From Aurantimonas endophytica (GTDB lineage Bacteria; Pseudomonadota; Alphaproteobacteria; Rhizobiales; Rhizobiaceae), in NCBI RefSeq assembly GCF_014196845.1, contig NZ_JACIEM010000003.1:558001-622000 (forward strand): a DNA stretch of 64,000 nt, given 5' to 3'. The notes beneath the pieces were generated by a model that ran no database searches, was not told the DNA's origin, and saw only the letters and a program-made list of their open reading frames with translations. Both the position numbers and the translations under genes were made by a program. Of this stretch, positions 19,787 to 28,124 are shown piece after piece (within the stretch, counting starts at the first letter, position 1; every line of letters begins with the position of its first letter).

Positions 19787-21111
19787 TGGGAGTCGAGATC
19801 GTCTCCTTCGGCTGCCGCCTCAACACCTACGAGGCGGAGGTGATGCGGCGCGAGGCCGAGGCCGCCGGCCTCGGCGGCGAAGCGAGCCCGGCGATCCTCT
19901 TCAACACCTGCGCCGTCACCGAGGAAGCGGTGCGCCAGGCGCGCAAGCAGATCCGCCGCGCCCGCCGCGACAACCCGCAGGCGCGGATCGTCGTCACCGG
20001 CTGCGCCGCACAGACCGAGCCCGCCCGTTTCGCCGCGATGGTCGAGGTGGACGCTGTACTCGGCAACGAAGACAAGCTCTCCGCCGAGACCTATCGCACG
20101 CTGCCGGATTTCGGCGTCGGCGCCGAGGAGAAGATCCGCGTCAACGACATCATGAGCATCACCGAGACCGCCGGCCACATGGTCGACGCGATCGAGGGCC
20201 GCGCGCGGGCTATCGTCCAGGTGCAGAACGGCTGCGACCATCGCTGCACCTTCTGCATCATCCCCTTCGGCCGCGGCAATTCCCGCTCGGTGCCGATGGG
20301 CGCCGCCGTCGAGCAGATCAAGCGCCTCGTCGGAAGCGGCACCAATGAGATCGTCCTTTCCGGCGTCGACATGACCAGCTGGGGCGCCGACCTGCCGGGC
20401 CGGCCGCGGCTGGGCGACCTGGTGCAGGCAATCCTCGTCCACGTGCCGGCGCTGCGCCGGTTGCGGCTGTCCTCGATCGACTCCGTCGAGGCCGATGACG
20501 CGCTGGTGGATGCGATCGGCGCCGACCGGCGGGTGATGCCGCATCTGCACTTGTCGCTGCAGGCCGGCGACGACATGATCCTGAAGCGCATGAAGCGCCG
20601 CCACACGCGCCAGGACGCAATCGATTTCTGCACGACGATGCGGGCACGCCGTCCCGACATCGTCTACGGCGCCGACCTGATTGCCGGCTTCCCGACCGAG
20701 ACCGAGGCGATGTTCCAGAACACGCTGGCGCTGGTCGGGGATTGCGGCCTGACGCATCTCCACGTCTTCCCCTTCTCGCCGCGCGAGGGGACGCCGGCGG
20801 CCCGCATGCCGCAGCTGCCGCGACCGGTGATCAAGGAACGTGCCGCGCGGCTGCGCGAAATAGGCGACGCGGCCCTCAAGGCGCATCAGGGCCGCATAGT
20901 CGGCACCCGCCAATCCGTGCTCGTCGAGCGCGGCGGCGGCGGCCGCTGCGAGGACTTCACCCATTGCCGCATCGACGCAGGCCTCCCCGGCGACGTCGTC
21001 GACGCTATCATTGCGGCGCAAGAGAACGGAAAACTGCAGGCGCGACCATGGAACAGCGATGTTTCCCGCGCCACACTGGCCGCAAAGGCCGAGAACGGGA
21101 TCCATGGCTGA
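19786..21111 (+). CDS. mtaB: tRNA t6A37 methylthiotransferase MtaB
   Basis: A radical SAM methylthiotransferase that makes ms2t6A at position 37 of ANN-decoding tRNAs. The N-terminal UPF0004 domain has cysteines in FGCRLNTYEAE, NTCAVTEEAVRQARK and GCAAQTEP. The radical SAM cluster motif is CX3CX2C (C150, C154, C157; CDHRCTFC). The TRAM region follows the GRIVGTRQSVLVE segment. 441 residues, standard length. The start overlaps the dapF stop, and its end overlaps the ftsY start region by 8 nt. Confidence 0.96.
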   Translation: MGVEIVSFGCRLNTYEAEVMRREAEAAGLGGEASPAILFNTCAVTEEAVRQARKQIRRARRDNPQARIVVTGCAAQTEPARFAAMVEVDAVLGNEDKLSAETYRTLPDFGVGAEEKIRVNDIMSITETAGHMVDAIEGRARAIVQVQNGCDHRCTFCIIPFGRGNSRSVPMGAAVEQIKRLVGSGTNEIVLSGVDMTSWGADLPGRPRLGDLVQAILVHVPALRRLRLSSIDSVEADDALVDAIGADRRVMPHLHLSLQAGDDMILKRMKRRHTRQDAIDFCTTMRARRPDIVYGADLIAGFPTETEAMFQNTLALVGDCGLTHLHVFPFSPREGTPAARMPQLPRPVIKERAARLREIGDAALKAHQGRIVGTRQSVLVERGGGGRCEDFTHCRIDAGLPGDVVDAIIAAQENGKLQARPWNSDVSRATLAAKAENGIHG

Positions 21112-22767
21112 CAACAAGAGCTTCTTTCGGCGCGTCTTCTCCTTCGGCACCGATACGGAGGCGGCGCGCACGCCCGCCGAAGGCACGACGCCCCGGGCGT
21201 CCGACAGCGAGTACGGTCGCCCGGAATCACCCGATCCCGAAGTGCGGCCCGTGGCTGCCGCCAGTTCCGTCGCCGACGACGAAGCGGGTGCCGGCGAGGC
21301 GACGGGTCCCGGCGACGATGGCGGCGGCATCACCCCGCTGGCCGAAATGGCGGCGGCAGACGCAAAATCCGACGATCACTCGGACCCGGCTCAAAAAAAA
21401 ACTCCGATTGGCTGACTGAACTGCCGGAAGACGAGGAGGACGGGGCAGATTTCTCCTTCCTCGAGGCGCCGGAGCCTGAGCCCGCCGAGGTCGATTTCTC
21501 CTTCCTCGAGCCGGGCGTTCCCCCGGTAGACGGCGAGACGCGCGAGCCCTCCCTCGAAGCGGAAGCGGTCGCGCCGCCTGTCGCGCCGGCATCCGAAGAC
21601 GACCATCTCGACGGCCACGGCCCCGAAGACGCGGACGAAGCGGACTTCTCCTGGCTGGACGCGGACCTGCCGCCGGAAGAGGAAGATACCGTCCCCGCCG
21701 ATGCCGAGCGGATCGACCCGAGCTTCGACGAACCGGCTTCCGAAGCGCCGTTGGCGCCTCTGCCCGCCCGCCCGGCGATCGACCCCGATGCCGGCTTCCG
21801 GCTGCGGCAGCCGACCGCTCCGACCCCGGCCGAGCCGGTGCGGGCGCCGTGGCTGCTGCGCCTTCGCGAAGGCCTGTCGCGTTCGTCCAACCAGCTTTCC
21901 GGCTCGATCGGCTCGATCTTCACGGCGCGCAAGCTCGACGAGGAGACGCTGCAGGACTTCGAGGACGTGCTGATCCGGGCCGATCTCGGCCTCGAGACGG
22001 CGTTGCGCATCACCGACCGGCTGTCGGAGGGCCGCTTCGGCCGGAGCGTGTCCGGGGCCGAGGTCCGCGGCATCCTGGCCCAGGAAGTCGAGAAGACGCT
22101 GGCTCCCGTCGCCGTGCCGCTGGAACTGGACCTCGAGAAGAAGCCGCACGTGATCCTCGTCGTCGGCGTCAATGGTACCGGCAAGACCACGACGATCGGC
22201 AAGCTCGCCGCCAAGCTGACTCGTGCAGGGCTCAAGGTGACGCTCTGCGCCGGCGACACGTTCCGCGCCGCGGCGGTGGAGCAGCTGAAGATCTGGGGGG
22301 AGCGCACGGGCTCGGAGGTCGTCGCCAAGGCGATCGGCGCCGACGCCGCCGGCCTTGCCTACGAAGCCTATGACCGCGCCATCGAGAACGATTCCGACGT
22401 GCTGATCATCGACACGGCCGGCCGGCTGCAGAACAAGACCGAGCTGATGGCCGAGCTCGAGAAGATCGTCCGCGTCCTGCAGAAGCGCGAGCCGGACGCA
22501 CCGCATACGGTGCTGCAGACGCTCGACGCGACCACCGGCCAGAACGCCCTGCAGCAGGTGGAGATTTTCCGCAACGTGGCGGGGGTCAACGGCCTGGTGA
22601 TGACCAAGCTCGACGGCACGGCGCGTGGCGGCATCCTCGTCGCCATCGCCGCCAAGCACAGACTGCCGGTCTATTTCGTCGGCGTTGGCGAGGGGATTGA
22701 CGATCTCGAGCCGTTCAGGGCGAAGGATTTCGCCGAGGCGATTGCGGGCACGACCGCCGAAGCCTAG
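21104..22767 (+). CDS. ftsY: Signal recognition particle receptor FtsY, apparent -1 frameshift at an A9 run
   Basis: FtsY docks Ffh-ribosome complexes at the membrane. The gene is in two frames. From the ATG at 21104 an acidic A domain (MADNKSFFRRVFSFGTD) runs about 99 codons and then hits TGA at 21413. The adjoining frame, open from 21112, continues the acidic domain (DWLTELPEDEEDGADFSFLE), then N domain and G domain: GVNGTGKTTT, DTFRAAAVEQL, DTAGRLQNK, TKLDGTARGG. It has no ATG, GTG or TTG between 21112 and a TTG at 21751, which has no ribosome binding site. Joining frames at nine A residues (21393-21401) gives about 554 residues, reasonable for the family. The gene is normally essential, so the shift is either an assembly error or recoded. 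Confidence 0.85.
21393..21401 (+). other. A9 homopolymer, site of the ftsY frame change
   Basis: The run reads C AAA AAA AAA CT in the upstream frame and includes the -1 slippery heptamer A AAA AAA. One extra A (10) or two fewer (7) would restore a single frame. The upstream-frame stop follows 12 nt later. Polymerase slippage on nine or more A residues is known from Thermus dnaX. Confidence 0.7.
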
Positions 22768-22851
22768 CCCGCGCCGAGCCGGCGATTGTTTCGGAGATGC
22801 CTCGCATTCGCCGGTTTCCTCGCCGATAGCCACGCCGAACACGGAGTGACC

Positions 22852-23511
22852 ATGAGCGACCACATCATCGAGGAAGGGCCGAACAGCCCCGGACGCAAGG
22901 AGATGAACCCGCTCCTGAAGTTCGGGCTGGAGCTCGGGCCGCTGCTGGTCTTCTTCTTCGCCAATTCGCGCGGTGAGCAGCTGGCCGAAGCCTTCCCGGT
23001 CCTGCAGGATTTCGGCGGACCGCTGTTCATCGCCACCGGCCTGTTCATGGCTGCGATGGCGATCTCGCTCTCGGTCTCGTGGGCGATCACCCGCAGCCTG
23101 CCGATCATGCCGCTCGTATCTGGCGCGGTGGTGCTGGTGTTCGGCACGCTGACCCTGTGGCTGCAGGACGAGACCTTCATCAAGATGAAGCCGACCATCG
23201 TCAACGCCCTGTTCGGGGCGGTCCTGCTCGGCGGCCTTGCCTTCGGCAAGTCGCTGCTCGGCTATGTCTTCGACCAGGCCTTCAAGCTCGATGCCGAAGG
23301 CTGGCGCAAGATGACGCTGCGCTGGGGCCTGTTCTTCCTGTTCCTCGCGGTGCTCAACGAGGTGGTCTGGCGGAATTTTTCGACCGACGCCTGGGTGGCT
23401 TTCAAGGTCTGGGGCACGATGCCGATCACCATCGTCTTCATGCTGACCCAGATCCCGCTGCTGAAGCGGCATGCGCTGGAGCCGAAGGTCGCGGACGCTG
23501 GCAAAGGCTGA
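22852..23511 (+). CDS. yciB: Inner-membrane septation protein A / YciB (IspZ) family
   Basis: A 219-residue protein with about five or six membrane segments. Family signatures include [20 protein letters not shown], the [21 protein letters not shown] motif, and a Trp-rich C-terminal part ([32 protein letters not shown]). YciB proteins are linked to intracellular septation and envelope maintenance. The ATG at 22852 has GGAG upstream. It follows ftsY by 84 bp in the same orientation, as in other Hyphomicrobiales. Confidence 0.93.
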   Translation: MSDHIIEEGPNSPGRKEMNPLLKFGLELGPLLVFFFANSRGEQLAEAFPVLQDFGGPLFIATGLFMAAMAISLSVSWAITRSLPIMPLVSGAVVLVFGTLTLWLQDETFIKMKPTIVNALFGAVLLGGLAFGKSLLGYVFDQAFKLDAEGWRKMTLRWGLFFLFLAVLNEVVWRNFSTDAWVAFKVWGTMPITIVFMLTQIPLLKRHALEPKVADAGKG

Positions 23512-23534
23512 GAGCATACGCGCCGCCGGGGCGC

Positions 23535-23558
23535 GCCGGCCGGGGTCCCCCGGCCGGC
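23535..23558. terminator. Strong hairpin between convergent genes
   Basis: GCCGGCCGGGG (23535-23545) and CCCCGGCCGGC (23548-23558) form a perfect 11-bp stem with a TC loop, between the converging yciB and autotransporter genes. There is no T-tract on either side, so it may be a Rho-assisted or mRNA-end structure. Confidence 0.55.
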
Positions 23559-23568
23559 ACGCGGTTTC

Positions 23569-25674
23569 CTACCAGCTGTAGCTGACCCGTCCGATGCCGG
23601 AGAGCGTGGTGGAGTCGCTGGAGAGTTCGCTGTCGAAGGTGGCACCCACCGCCAGCCCATTGGACCAGGCCACTTCCGCTCCCGCCGAGGCGAGCAGGTA
23701 ATCGCCGGACTCGTCGGCGCCCTTGATCTGGAAATCCGATCCCGGCAGCGCCCGGAAACTCGCATCGAGAGTCTGTCCCGACACTTCGTCGTGGGCCCAG
23801 GCGAGACGGCTGCGCAGCTTGAGCGTGGCATCGTCGGAGAGCGGAATGATCTGGCCGAACCGGGCACCGAGCTCGGTCCGCACGCCGGTCGAGTCGCTCG
23901 AGTCGACGTCGAGGACGAAGATCGAGTTGGTACCCGACGTCTCGTTGTAGTCCGGCGTGTAATATTGCTGGACCTGCAGGCTGGCATAGGGCGTGATCCA
24001 GCCGCGGCCCGGGATCACGGCGATCTCGGGAACGTCGAAGCGATAGCCGGTTTCCACCCGCCCGGCGAGATTCCAGGCGGAGAAGTCGGCATCGAAGCGC
24101 TCGGTGGTGCCGATCGTCAGGTTGCGCTCGGTGGACACGTCACTGTATCCGACCGCGATCGAGGCCGCGACATAGGCGGCATCGAAATTGGTGCGGCCAT
24201 AGATCGCCGCATGCACCATGTCGCTCTCGCCGGAACCGCTGGCGCCGTCGAGCCCGAACGTGCTCCGGCCGAGGCCGACGGCAAAGCCGGCGATCGTGTC
24301 GGGGGTGAGCGCATAGTCGATACCGACGGCGACACCCACCGTGTCGATTTCGCGGTCATGCGATCCCCAATAGCTGTCGCCATCGGTCCGGGTCTCCTGG
24401 CCGTAGCCGGCAATCCAGCCATTCCAGGGTTTCGTCTGAGGCGGCGGGGCTGCGACCGGCGCGCCGTACATGGCGACGCCGCCCAGCATCTGCAGGGTCG
24501 TGCCGGCCTCCGGACCATAGCCGAGGACCCGGACCGTGGCCGGCGGCGCCGGTTGTTCAGGGACGATTTCGGGGGCGTAGGGCCCCTCGTTCATGCGGTC
24601 GAAGACCTCATTCATGAACGAGTTCATCGCCTGCCTGCCGGCCGGCGCCACCGACGTCGCGACCTCGCCGGTCAGCTGCTCCAGGACGAGGACTGTCTGC
24701 GCGGGCGTCAGCAGGCGGAAGACCAGCGGCAGGTCGCCGCCCCCGGCAACGAACGAGTCGATGCCGTCGGCGACGGAGACCGCGGCCGGCGTCGGCAGGT
24801 CCACGGGAGCGACGATCGCCAGGCTGCCGTCGGGCAGGATGAACACCGGCGTGCCGTCCGGGAGGGTGATTATCGGCGTGCCATCCGGGGGCGTCACCAC
24901 CGGGGTACCGGGCGGCACCACGACGACGGGCGTGCCGTCGGGCAGCGTCACGACCGGCGGCGTCACCACCGGAACCACCGGCACAGTCACTGCCGGGCAC
25001 ACCGAGATCGTGTTGGTGTCCAGCGTCACCGCGCCGTTGCGAGCCAAAGCGGCACCGCAGAGGATGTCGGCGCCGGTATTGAGCGTGATGCTGGTCAGCG
25101 CCAGGATCTGCCCGGCGAGCGTCGTCTCGGTGCCGAGCGTGGCCGAACTTCCCACCACGAAGAAGACGTTGGCCGCCTGCGCGCCGTTGATCAGCGACAC
25201 GGTCGACGCACTGGCGGTGGTGAAGGTACTGCCGATATTGATGATGAAGACGGCGTTCGGGTTGAACTGCGCGTCCAGCGTCACCGTCCCTGTCAGCTGG
25301 GCGGAGGTGTCGTATTGGAACACGCCCGGCGCCAAGGTCAGCCCGGCAAGATCCTGCCCGGTGAGGTTGATCGTTGCCGGGCGGTTGAACAGGTCGACAT
25401 ACTGGGACGTGAGGTCGATCTGCGCCTGGACCGCGACACCGTCATTGAGGAACGTCGTATAGGGCGCCGTGACGATTCCGGGCGGAAATCCGACGACCGC
25501 GGTGCCGGGACTGACGCCGACATTGCCGTTGATGACCGTCGTCCCGGTGTTGGTAACCGTCGATCCCGCGAGAATGGCAAAGCTGTCCAGGCTCTGCGCC
25601 AGTGACTTCGTTTCCCCAGCGCCGATGACCGCCAGCGCAGCCAGAGTCAGTTTTACTCCCGCGAGTATCTTCAT
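23569..25674 (-). CDS. Autotransporter with ice-binding (DUF3494) passenger domain
   Basis: A 701-residue protein. Residues 1-27 are a signal peptide ending SLAQ. Residues about 30-226 match the DUF3494 ice-binding fold: FAILAGSTVTNTGTTVINGNVG, NVFFVVGSSATLGTETTLAG, ITLNTGADILCGAALARNGAVTLDTN. Residues 235-285 are a linker with repeated PDGTPV/PPGTPV units. Residues about 300-365 resemble the helical plug before the barrel (VLEQLTGEVATSVAPAGRQ), and residues 417-701 are an autotransporter beta-barrel ending in aromatic YSW. Known DUF3494 proteins bind ice or act as adhesins; ice binding here is inferred. Cys206 and Cys226 could form a disulfide. Divergent from a Crp/Fnr gene. Confidence 0.9.
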   Translation of the reverse strand: MKILAGVKLTLAALAVIGAGETKSLAQSLDSFAILAGSTVTNTGTTVINGNVGVSPGTAVVGFPPGIVTAPYTTFLNDGVAVQAQIDLTSQYVDLFNRPATINLTGQDLAGLTLAPGVFQYDTSAQLTGTVTLDAQFNPNAVFIINIGSTFTTASASTVSLINGAQAANVFFVVGSSATLGTETTLAGQILALTSITLNTGADILCGAALARNGAVTLDTNTISVCPAVTVPVVPVVTPPVVTLPDGTPVVVVPPGTPVVTPPDGTPIITLPDGTPVFILPDGSLAIVAPVDLPTPAAVSVADGIDSFVAGGGDLPLVFRLLTPAQTVLVLEQLTGEVATSVAPAGRQAMNSFMNEVFDRMNEGPYAPEIVPEQPAPPATVRVLGYGPEAGTTLQMLGGVAMYGAPVAAPPPQTKPWNGWIAGYGQETRTDGDSYWGSHDREIDTVGVAVGIDYALTPDTIAGFAVGLGRSTFGLDGASGSGESDMVHAAIYGRTNFDAAYVAASIAVGYSDVSTERNLTIGTTERFDADFSAWNLAGRVETGYRFDVPEIAVIPGRGWITPYASLQVQQYYTPDYNETSGTNSIFVLDVDSSDSTGVRTELGARFGQIIPLSDDATLKLRSRLAWAHDEVSGQTLDASFRALPGSDFQIKGADESGDYLLASAGAEVAWSNGLAVGATFDSELSSDSTTLSGIGRVSYSW

Positions 25675-25732
25675 CGAACGTCCCCCGATTTCCCCTATCA
25701 CAAAGCCTTTAGTAGCTTTCTTTGCGCGAATC

Positions 25733-25748
25733 TGAGCAATATTGCTCA
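25733..25748. promoter_or_regulatory. Perfect 16-bp palindrome, candidate Crp/Fnr-type operator
   Basis: TGAGCAATATTGCTCA is a perfect inverted repeat. It lies in the 116-bp divergent region, 59 bp upstream of the autotransporter start and 43 bp upstream of the Crp/Fnr-family start. Size and symmetry fit a dimeric regulator of that family, whose sites are two TGA-like half-sites in a 14-16 bp palindrome. Binding by the adjacent regulator is inferred. Confidence 0.55.
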
Positions 25749-25790
25749 ACTTGGCATTGAGTGGCGTTGCGTTGCAGATCGGATACGGGC

Positions 25791-26459
25791 ATGGCAGACG
25801 GCATCGTTGCGTCATCCGTTTCACCGGGACATCTGCTGGCGCGCGCTGGCGGAGGAACCGTCTGCGACTACGCGAAGGGCGAACGGATCTTCGTCCAGGG
25901 TGATGCGGGCGACGCCGTGTTTTTCATCCAGCGCGGCGTGGTCAAGATCTCCGCCCTGTCGCCGAGCGGGAAGGCCGCCGTCCTCGCGGTCCTTTCGGCC
26001 GGGGTATTCTCCGGCGAAACGTGCCTGGCAGAGCCACCGCCGGTACGCAACGCGACCGCAGTCGCCCTGATCGACTGCCGGATCGCTCGCTGGGATCGGA
26101 CGACTTTCCTGCACCTGTTGCACGACGACCCGGATTTCGCGGCGATGGTCGTATCCCGTCTTGCGGCGCGCGCCGGACGCGTCGAGGAAGATCTGATCGA
26201 TCATATCCTCAACTCCAGCGAGAAGCGGCTCGCCCGCCTGCTGCTGCTGCTCGCCGAGGTGGATCGAGACGGTGCCGCGATCAAGGTCAGCCAGGAAGTG
26301 CTGGCGGAAATGGTCGGCACCACGCGTTCGCGGGTCTGCTACTTCATGAACAAGTTCCGCCGGCTGGGCTTCATCAGCTACAGCGACCAACTCGTTGTGC
26401 ACCCGTCGTTGCGCAGCGTGGTGGAGCGTGACGGGCCGCACGAGGGAACGCTTCCCTGA
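25791..26459 (+). CDS. Crp/Fnr-family transcriptional regulator
   Basis: A 222-residue protein. The N-terminal cyclic-nucleotide-binding-like barrel (about residues 15-125) has KGERIFVQGDAGDAVFFIQRGVVKIS and SPSGKAAVLAVLSAGVFSGETCLA. The C-terminal winged helix has VSQEVLAEMVGTTRSRVCYFMNKFRRLGFI, the Crp recognition-helix region. There is no N-terminal Cys cluster of the FNR type, so oxygen sensing by an iron-sulfur cluster is unlikely; the ligand is unknown. The ATG at 25791 was preferred to a TTG 30 nt upstream. Likely target: the palindrome in its own divergent promoter region. Confidence 0.93.
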   Translation: MADGIVASSVSPGHLLARAGGGTVCDYAKGERIFVQGDAGDAVFFIQRGVVKISALSPSGKAAVLAVLSAGVFSGETCLAEPPPVRNATAVALIDCRIARWDRTTFLHLLHDDPDFAAMVVSRLAARAGRVEEDLIDHILNSSEKRLARLLLLLAEVDRDGAAIKVSQEVLAEMVGTTRSRVCYFMNKFRRLGFISYSDQLVVHPSLRSVVERDGPHEGTLP

Positions 26460-26528
26460 CGCCCCTCCGGCGCAGTTTCGCGGGCAGCCCCACGGCCGGA
26501 CGCTCCTCAGCGCCGCCGGAAACGGACT

Positions 26529-27059
26529 TCAGCGCATCACGGTGACCGGCGTTCCGACGGCGACGCGCTCGTAGAGGTCCAGAATGTCGGCGTTATGCAT
26601 GCGGATGCAGCCATAGGACACGAAGCCTCCGATGGAGCCTGGCCGATTGGTGCCATGAATGGCGTATTCCCCGCCCGACAGCGTCATCGCCGCCTCGCCC
26701 ATCGGATTGTTCGGCGCCCCGCTCGGGATCATTTCAGGCAGATCGGGCCGGTCCTTGAGCACCGCCAGCGGCGGTGCCCAGTTCGGGCGGAGATATTTCC
26801 CGGTGATGCTGGCTGTGCCGGTCCACTGGCGGTCGGCCCGCCCGACACCGACATCGTAGCCGATCGCGGTGCCGGGTCCGACCACGAGATAGAGCCGGCG
26901 TTCCGACGTCCGGACCATGATCGTTCCCGCTCCGAGGCCGCCCGTGTCGATGCGGACCCGTTCGGCCGCCCCGGCAGCCTGCGGCTGGCCGCCGATGCAG
27001 AGAACGGCGACGACGGCGAGGGTCTGCAGGCAAAGCCTCCGAGAAATGGCTGACAGCAA
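26529..27059 (-). CDS. L,D-transpeptidase (YkuD domain)
   Basis: An exported enzyme with the YkuD catalytic motif HGTNRPGSIGGFVSYGCIRM, in which the Cys is the nucleophile for 3-3 peptidoglycan cross-links or lipoprotein attachment. The N-terminus has a signal peptide (LCLQTLAVVAVLCIGG, cleavage near AAGAAE). The start is uncertain. A TTG at 27059 has GGAGG 8 nt upstream and I prefer it; a GTG at 27098 would lengthen the leader by 13 residues. Short for the family (about 176 residues), with no extra LysM or peptidoglycan-binding domain. It converges with the Crp/Fnr gene. Confidence 0.9.
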   Translation of the reverse strand: MLSAISRRLCLQTLAVVAVLCIGGQPQAAGAAERVRIDTGGLGAGTIMVRTSERRLYLVVGPGTAIGYDVGVGRADRQWTGTASITGKYLRPNWAPPLAVLKDRPDLPEMIPSGAPNNPMGEAAMTLSGGEYAIHGTNRPGSIGGFVSYGCIRMHNADILDLYERVAVGTPVTVMR

Positions 27060-27242
27060 GAACACTACCTCCAGAAGGAATACCGACCGACGCCTCACCA
27101 GCGAGGCGCGGCTGCCTCGCGGTGCGCGGAGGCAACCGGGCCATCCGCAATTCGCAGCCTACGTCATCCGCACCGGCGAAGGGGAAAATAACGCGCTTCC
27201 GCGCCGGTCCTGCATGTGATCGAGCCGCCAAAGGCATTGCGG

Positions 27243-27257
27243 CGAACGGACACCGTT
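27243..27257. promoter_or_regulatory. Short inverted repeat upstream of the DUF533 gene
   Basis: GAACGG-ACA-CCGTTC lies 43 bp upstream of the DUF533 start. It is a perfect 6-bp inverted repeat with a 3-bp spacer and could be an operator, but short repeats of this size also occur by chance. Confidence 0.3.
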
Positions 27258-27300
27258 CCGATATCGGGGGCCAGTTGCAGCAATCAGGGAAACGACCTCC

Positions 27301-28104
27301 ATGGACATCCAGAAGCTACTCGGCCAATTTCTCGGCACCGGCGGACAGGGAACGACAGGCTCCCATCCGGGTCAGAACCGCGAGGGCCAGGGCGGCGGCT
27401 CGCTGGTCGACCAGCTCGGGGGCATGCTGCAGGGCGGCGGTTCCGGGTCGGGCCTCGGCGGCCTGCTGCAGGGCGGCGCCGGATCGGCCCTGGGGGGCGC
27501 GCTGGCGGGTGGCCTCGCCACCAGCCTGTTCCGCGGCAAGGGCGTCGGCAAGCTGGGCGGCACGGCGCTGAAGCTCGGCGGTGCGGCGCTCGTCGCAGGC
27601 CTCGCCTACAAGGCCTACCAGTCCTATCAGGCGCAGCAGGGCCAGACCGCCCTGCCGGGCGCCGAACCGTTGCGCCAGCTTCCCTCGACCACCGCCCCGG
27701 GCGAGATCCCCGAGCCGAAGGGCACCGCCTTCCTGCCGGCGGGCGAAGAGGATGTCCGTTCACGGCTGATGCTGTCGGCGATGATCTCCGCCGCCAAGGC
27801 CGACGGCTACATCGACGCCAACGAGGAGCAGGCGATCTTCGGCCGGATCGACGAGCTCGATCTGGACGCCGAGGAAAAGGGCTTCCTGGTCGACGAAATG
27901 CGCCGTCCGATGACGCCCGAGCAGCTGGCCTCCCGCGCCACGACACCGGAGATCGCCATGGAAGTCTACACGGCCTCGCTCCTGGCCATCGACGCCGACC
28001 ACCCCGCCGAACGCGCCTATCTCGACCGGCTGGCCGCACAGCTCAAGCTGCCGCCCGAACTGGCCGCGCAGATCCGGCGGACGACGGGCGAAGTCCAGGG
28101 CTGA
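27301..28104 (+). CDS. DUF533 / TerB-like membrane-associated protein
   Basis: A 267-residue protein. The first 115 residues are Gly-rich with LLGQFLG, repeated LQGGGSGSGLGGLLQGG and a hydrophobic Ala/Gly stretch (LGGTALKLGGAALVAGLAYKAY), probably membrane-associated. The C-terminal 130 residues form a TerB-like helical domain with the acidic metal-binding signature AAKADGYIDANEEQAIFGRI and SLLAIDADHPAERAYLDRLA. DUF533 includes YebE-type envelope-stress proteins of unknown activity. The ATG at 27301 follows a weak AGGGAA site. Confidence 0.9.
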   Translation: MDIQKLLGQFLGTGGQGTTGSHPGQNREGQGGGSLVDQLGGMLQGGGSGSGLGGLLQGGAGSALGGALAGGLATSLFRGKGVGKLGGTALKLGGAALVAGLAYKAYQSYQAQQGQTALPGAEPLRQLPSTTAPGEIPEPKGTAFLPAGEEDVRSRLMLSAMISAAKADGYIDANEEQAIFGRIDELDLDAEEKGFLVDEMRRPMTPEQLASRATTPEIAMEVYTASLLAIDADHPAERAYLDRLAAQLKLPPELAAQIRRTTGEVQG

Positions 28105-28124
28105 CACGCGCGGAAGCGCGTCAG
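28101..28124. terminator. Bulged hairpin between convergent genes
   Basis: CTG-AC-ACGCGC and GCGCGTCAG pair with a two-base bulge around a GGAA loop, directly after the DUF533 stop and before the NUDIX gene end. No T-tract, so termination is uncertain. Confidence 0.35.

Noticed and set aside
21751-22767. A short, unframeshifted FtsY starting at TTG 21751
   Set aside because: It would contain the NG domain, but the TTG has no ribosome binding site and coding-like acidic sequence extends upstream in the same frame to at least 21400.
24828-24990. Tandem repeats possibly a CRISPR array
   Set aside because: They are in frame, short, and encode PDGTPV units of the autotransporter linker; no spacers of even length.
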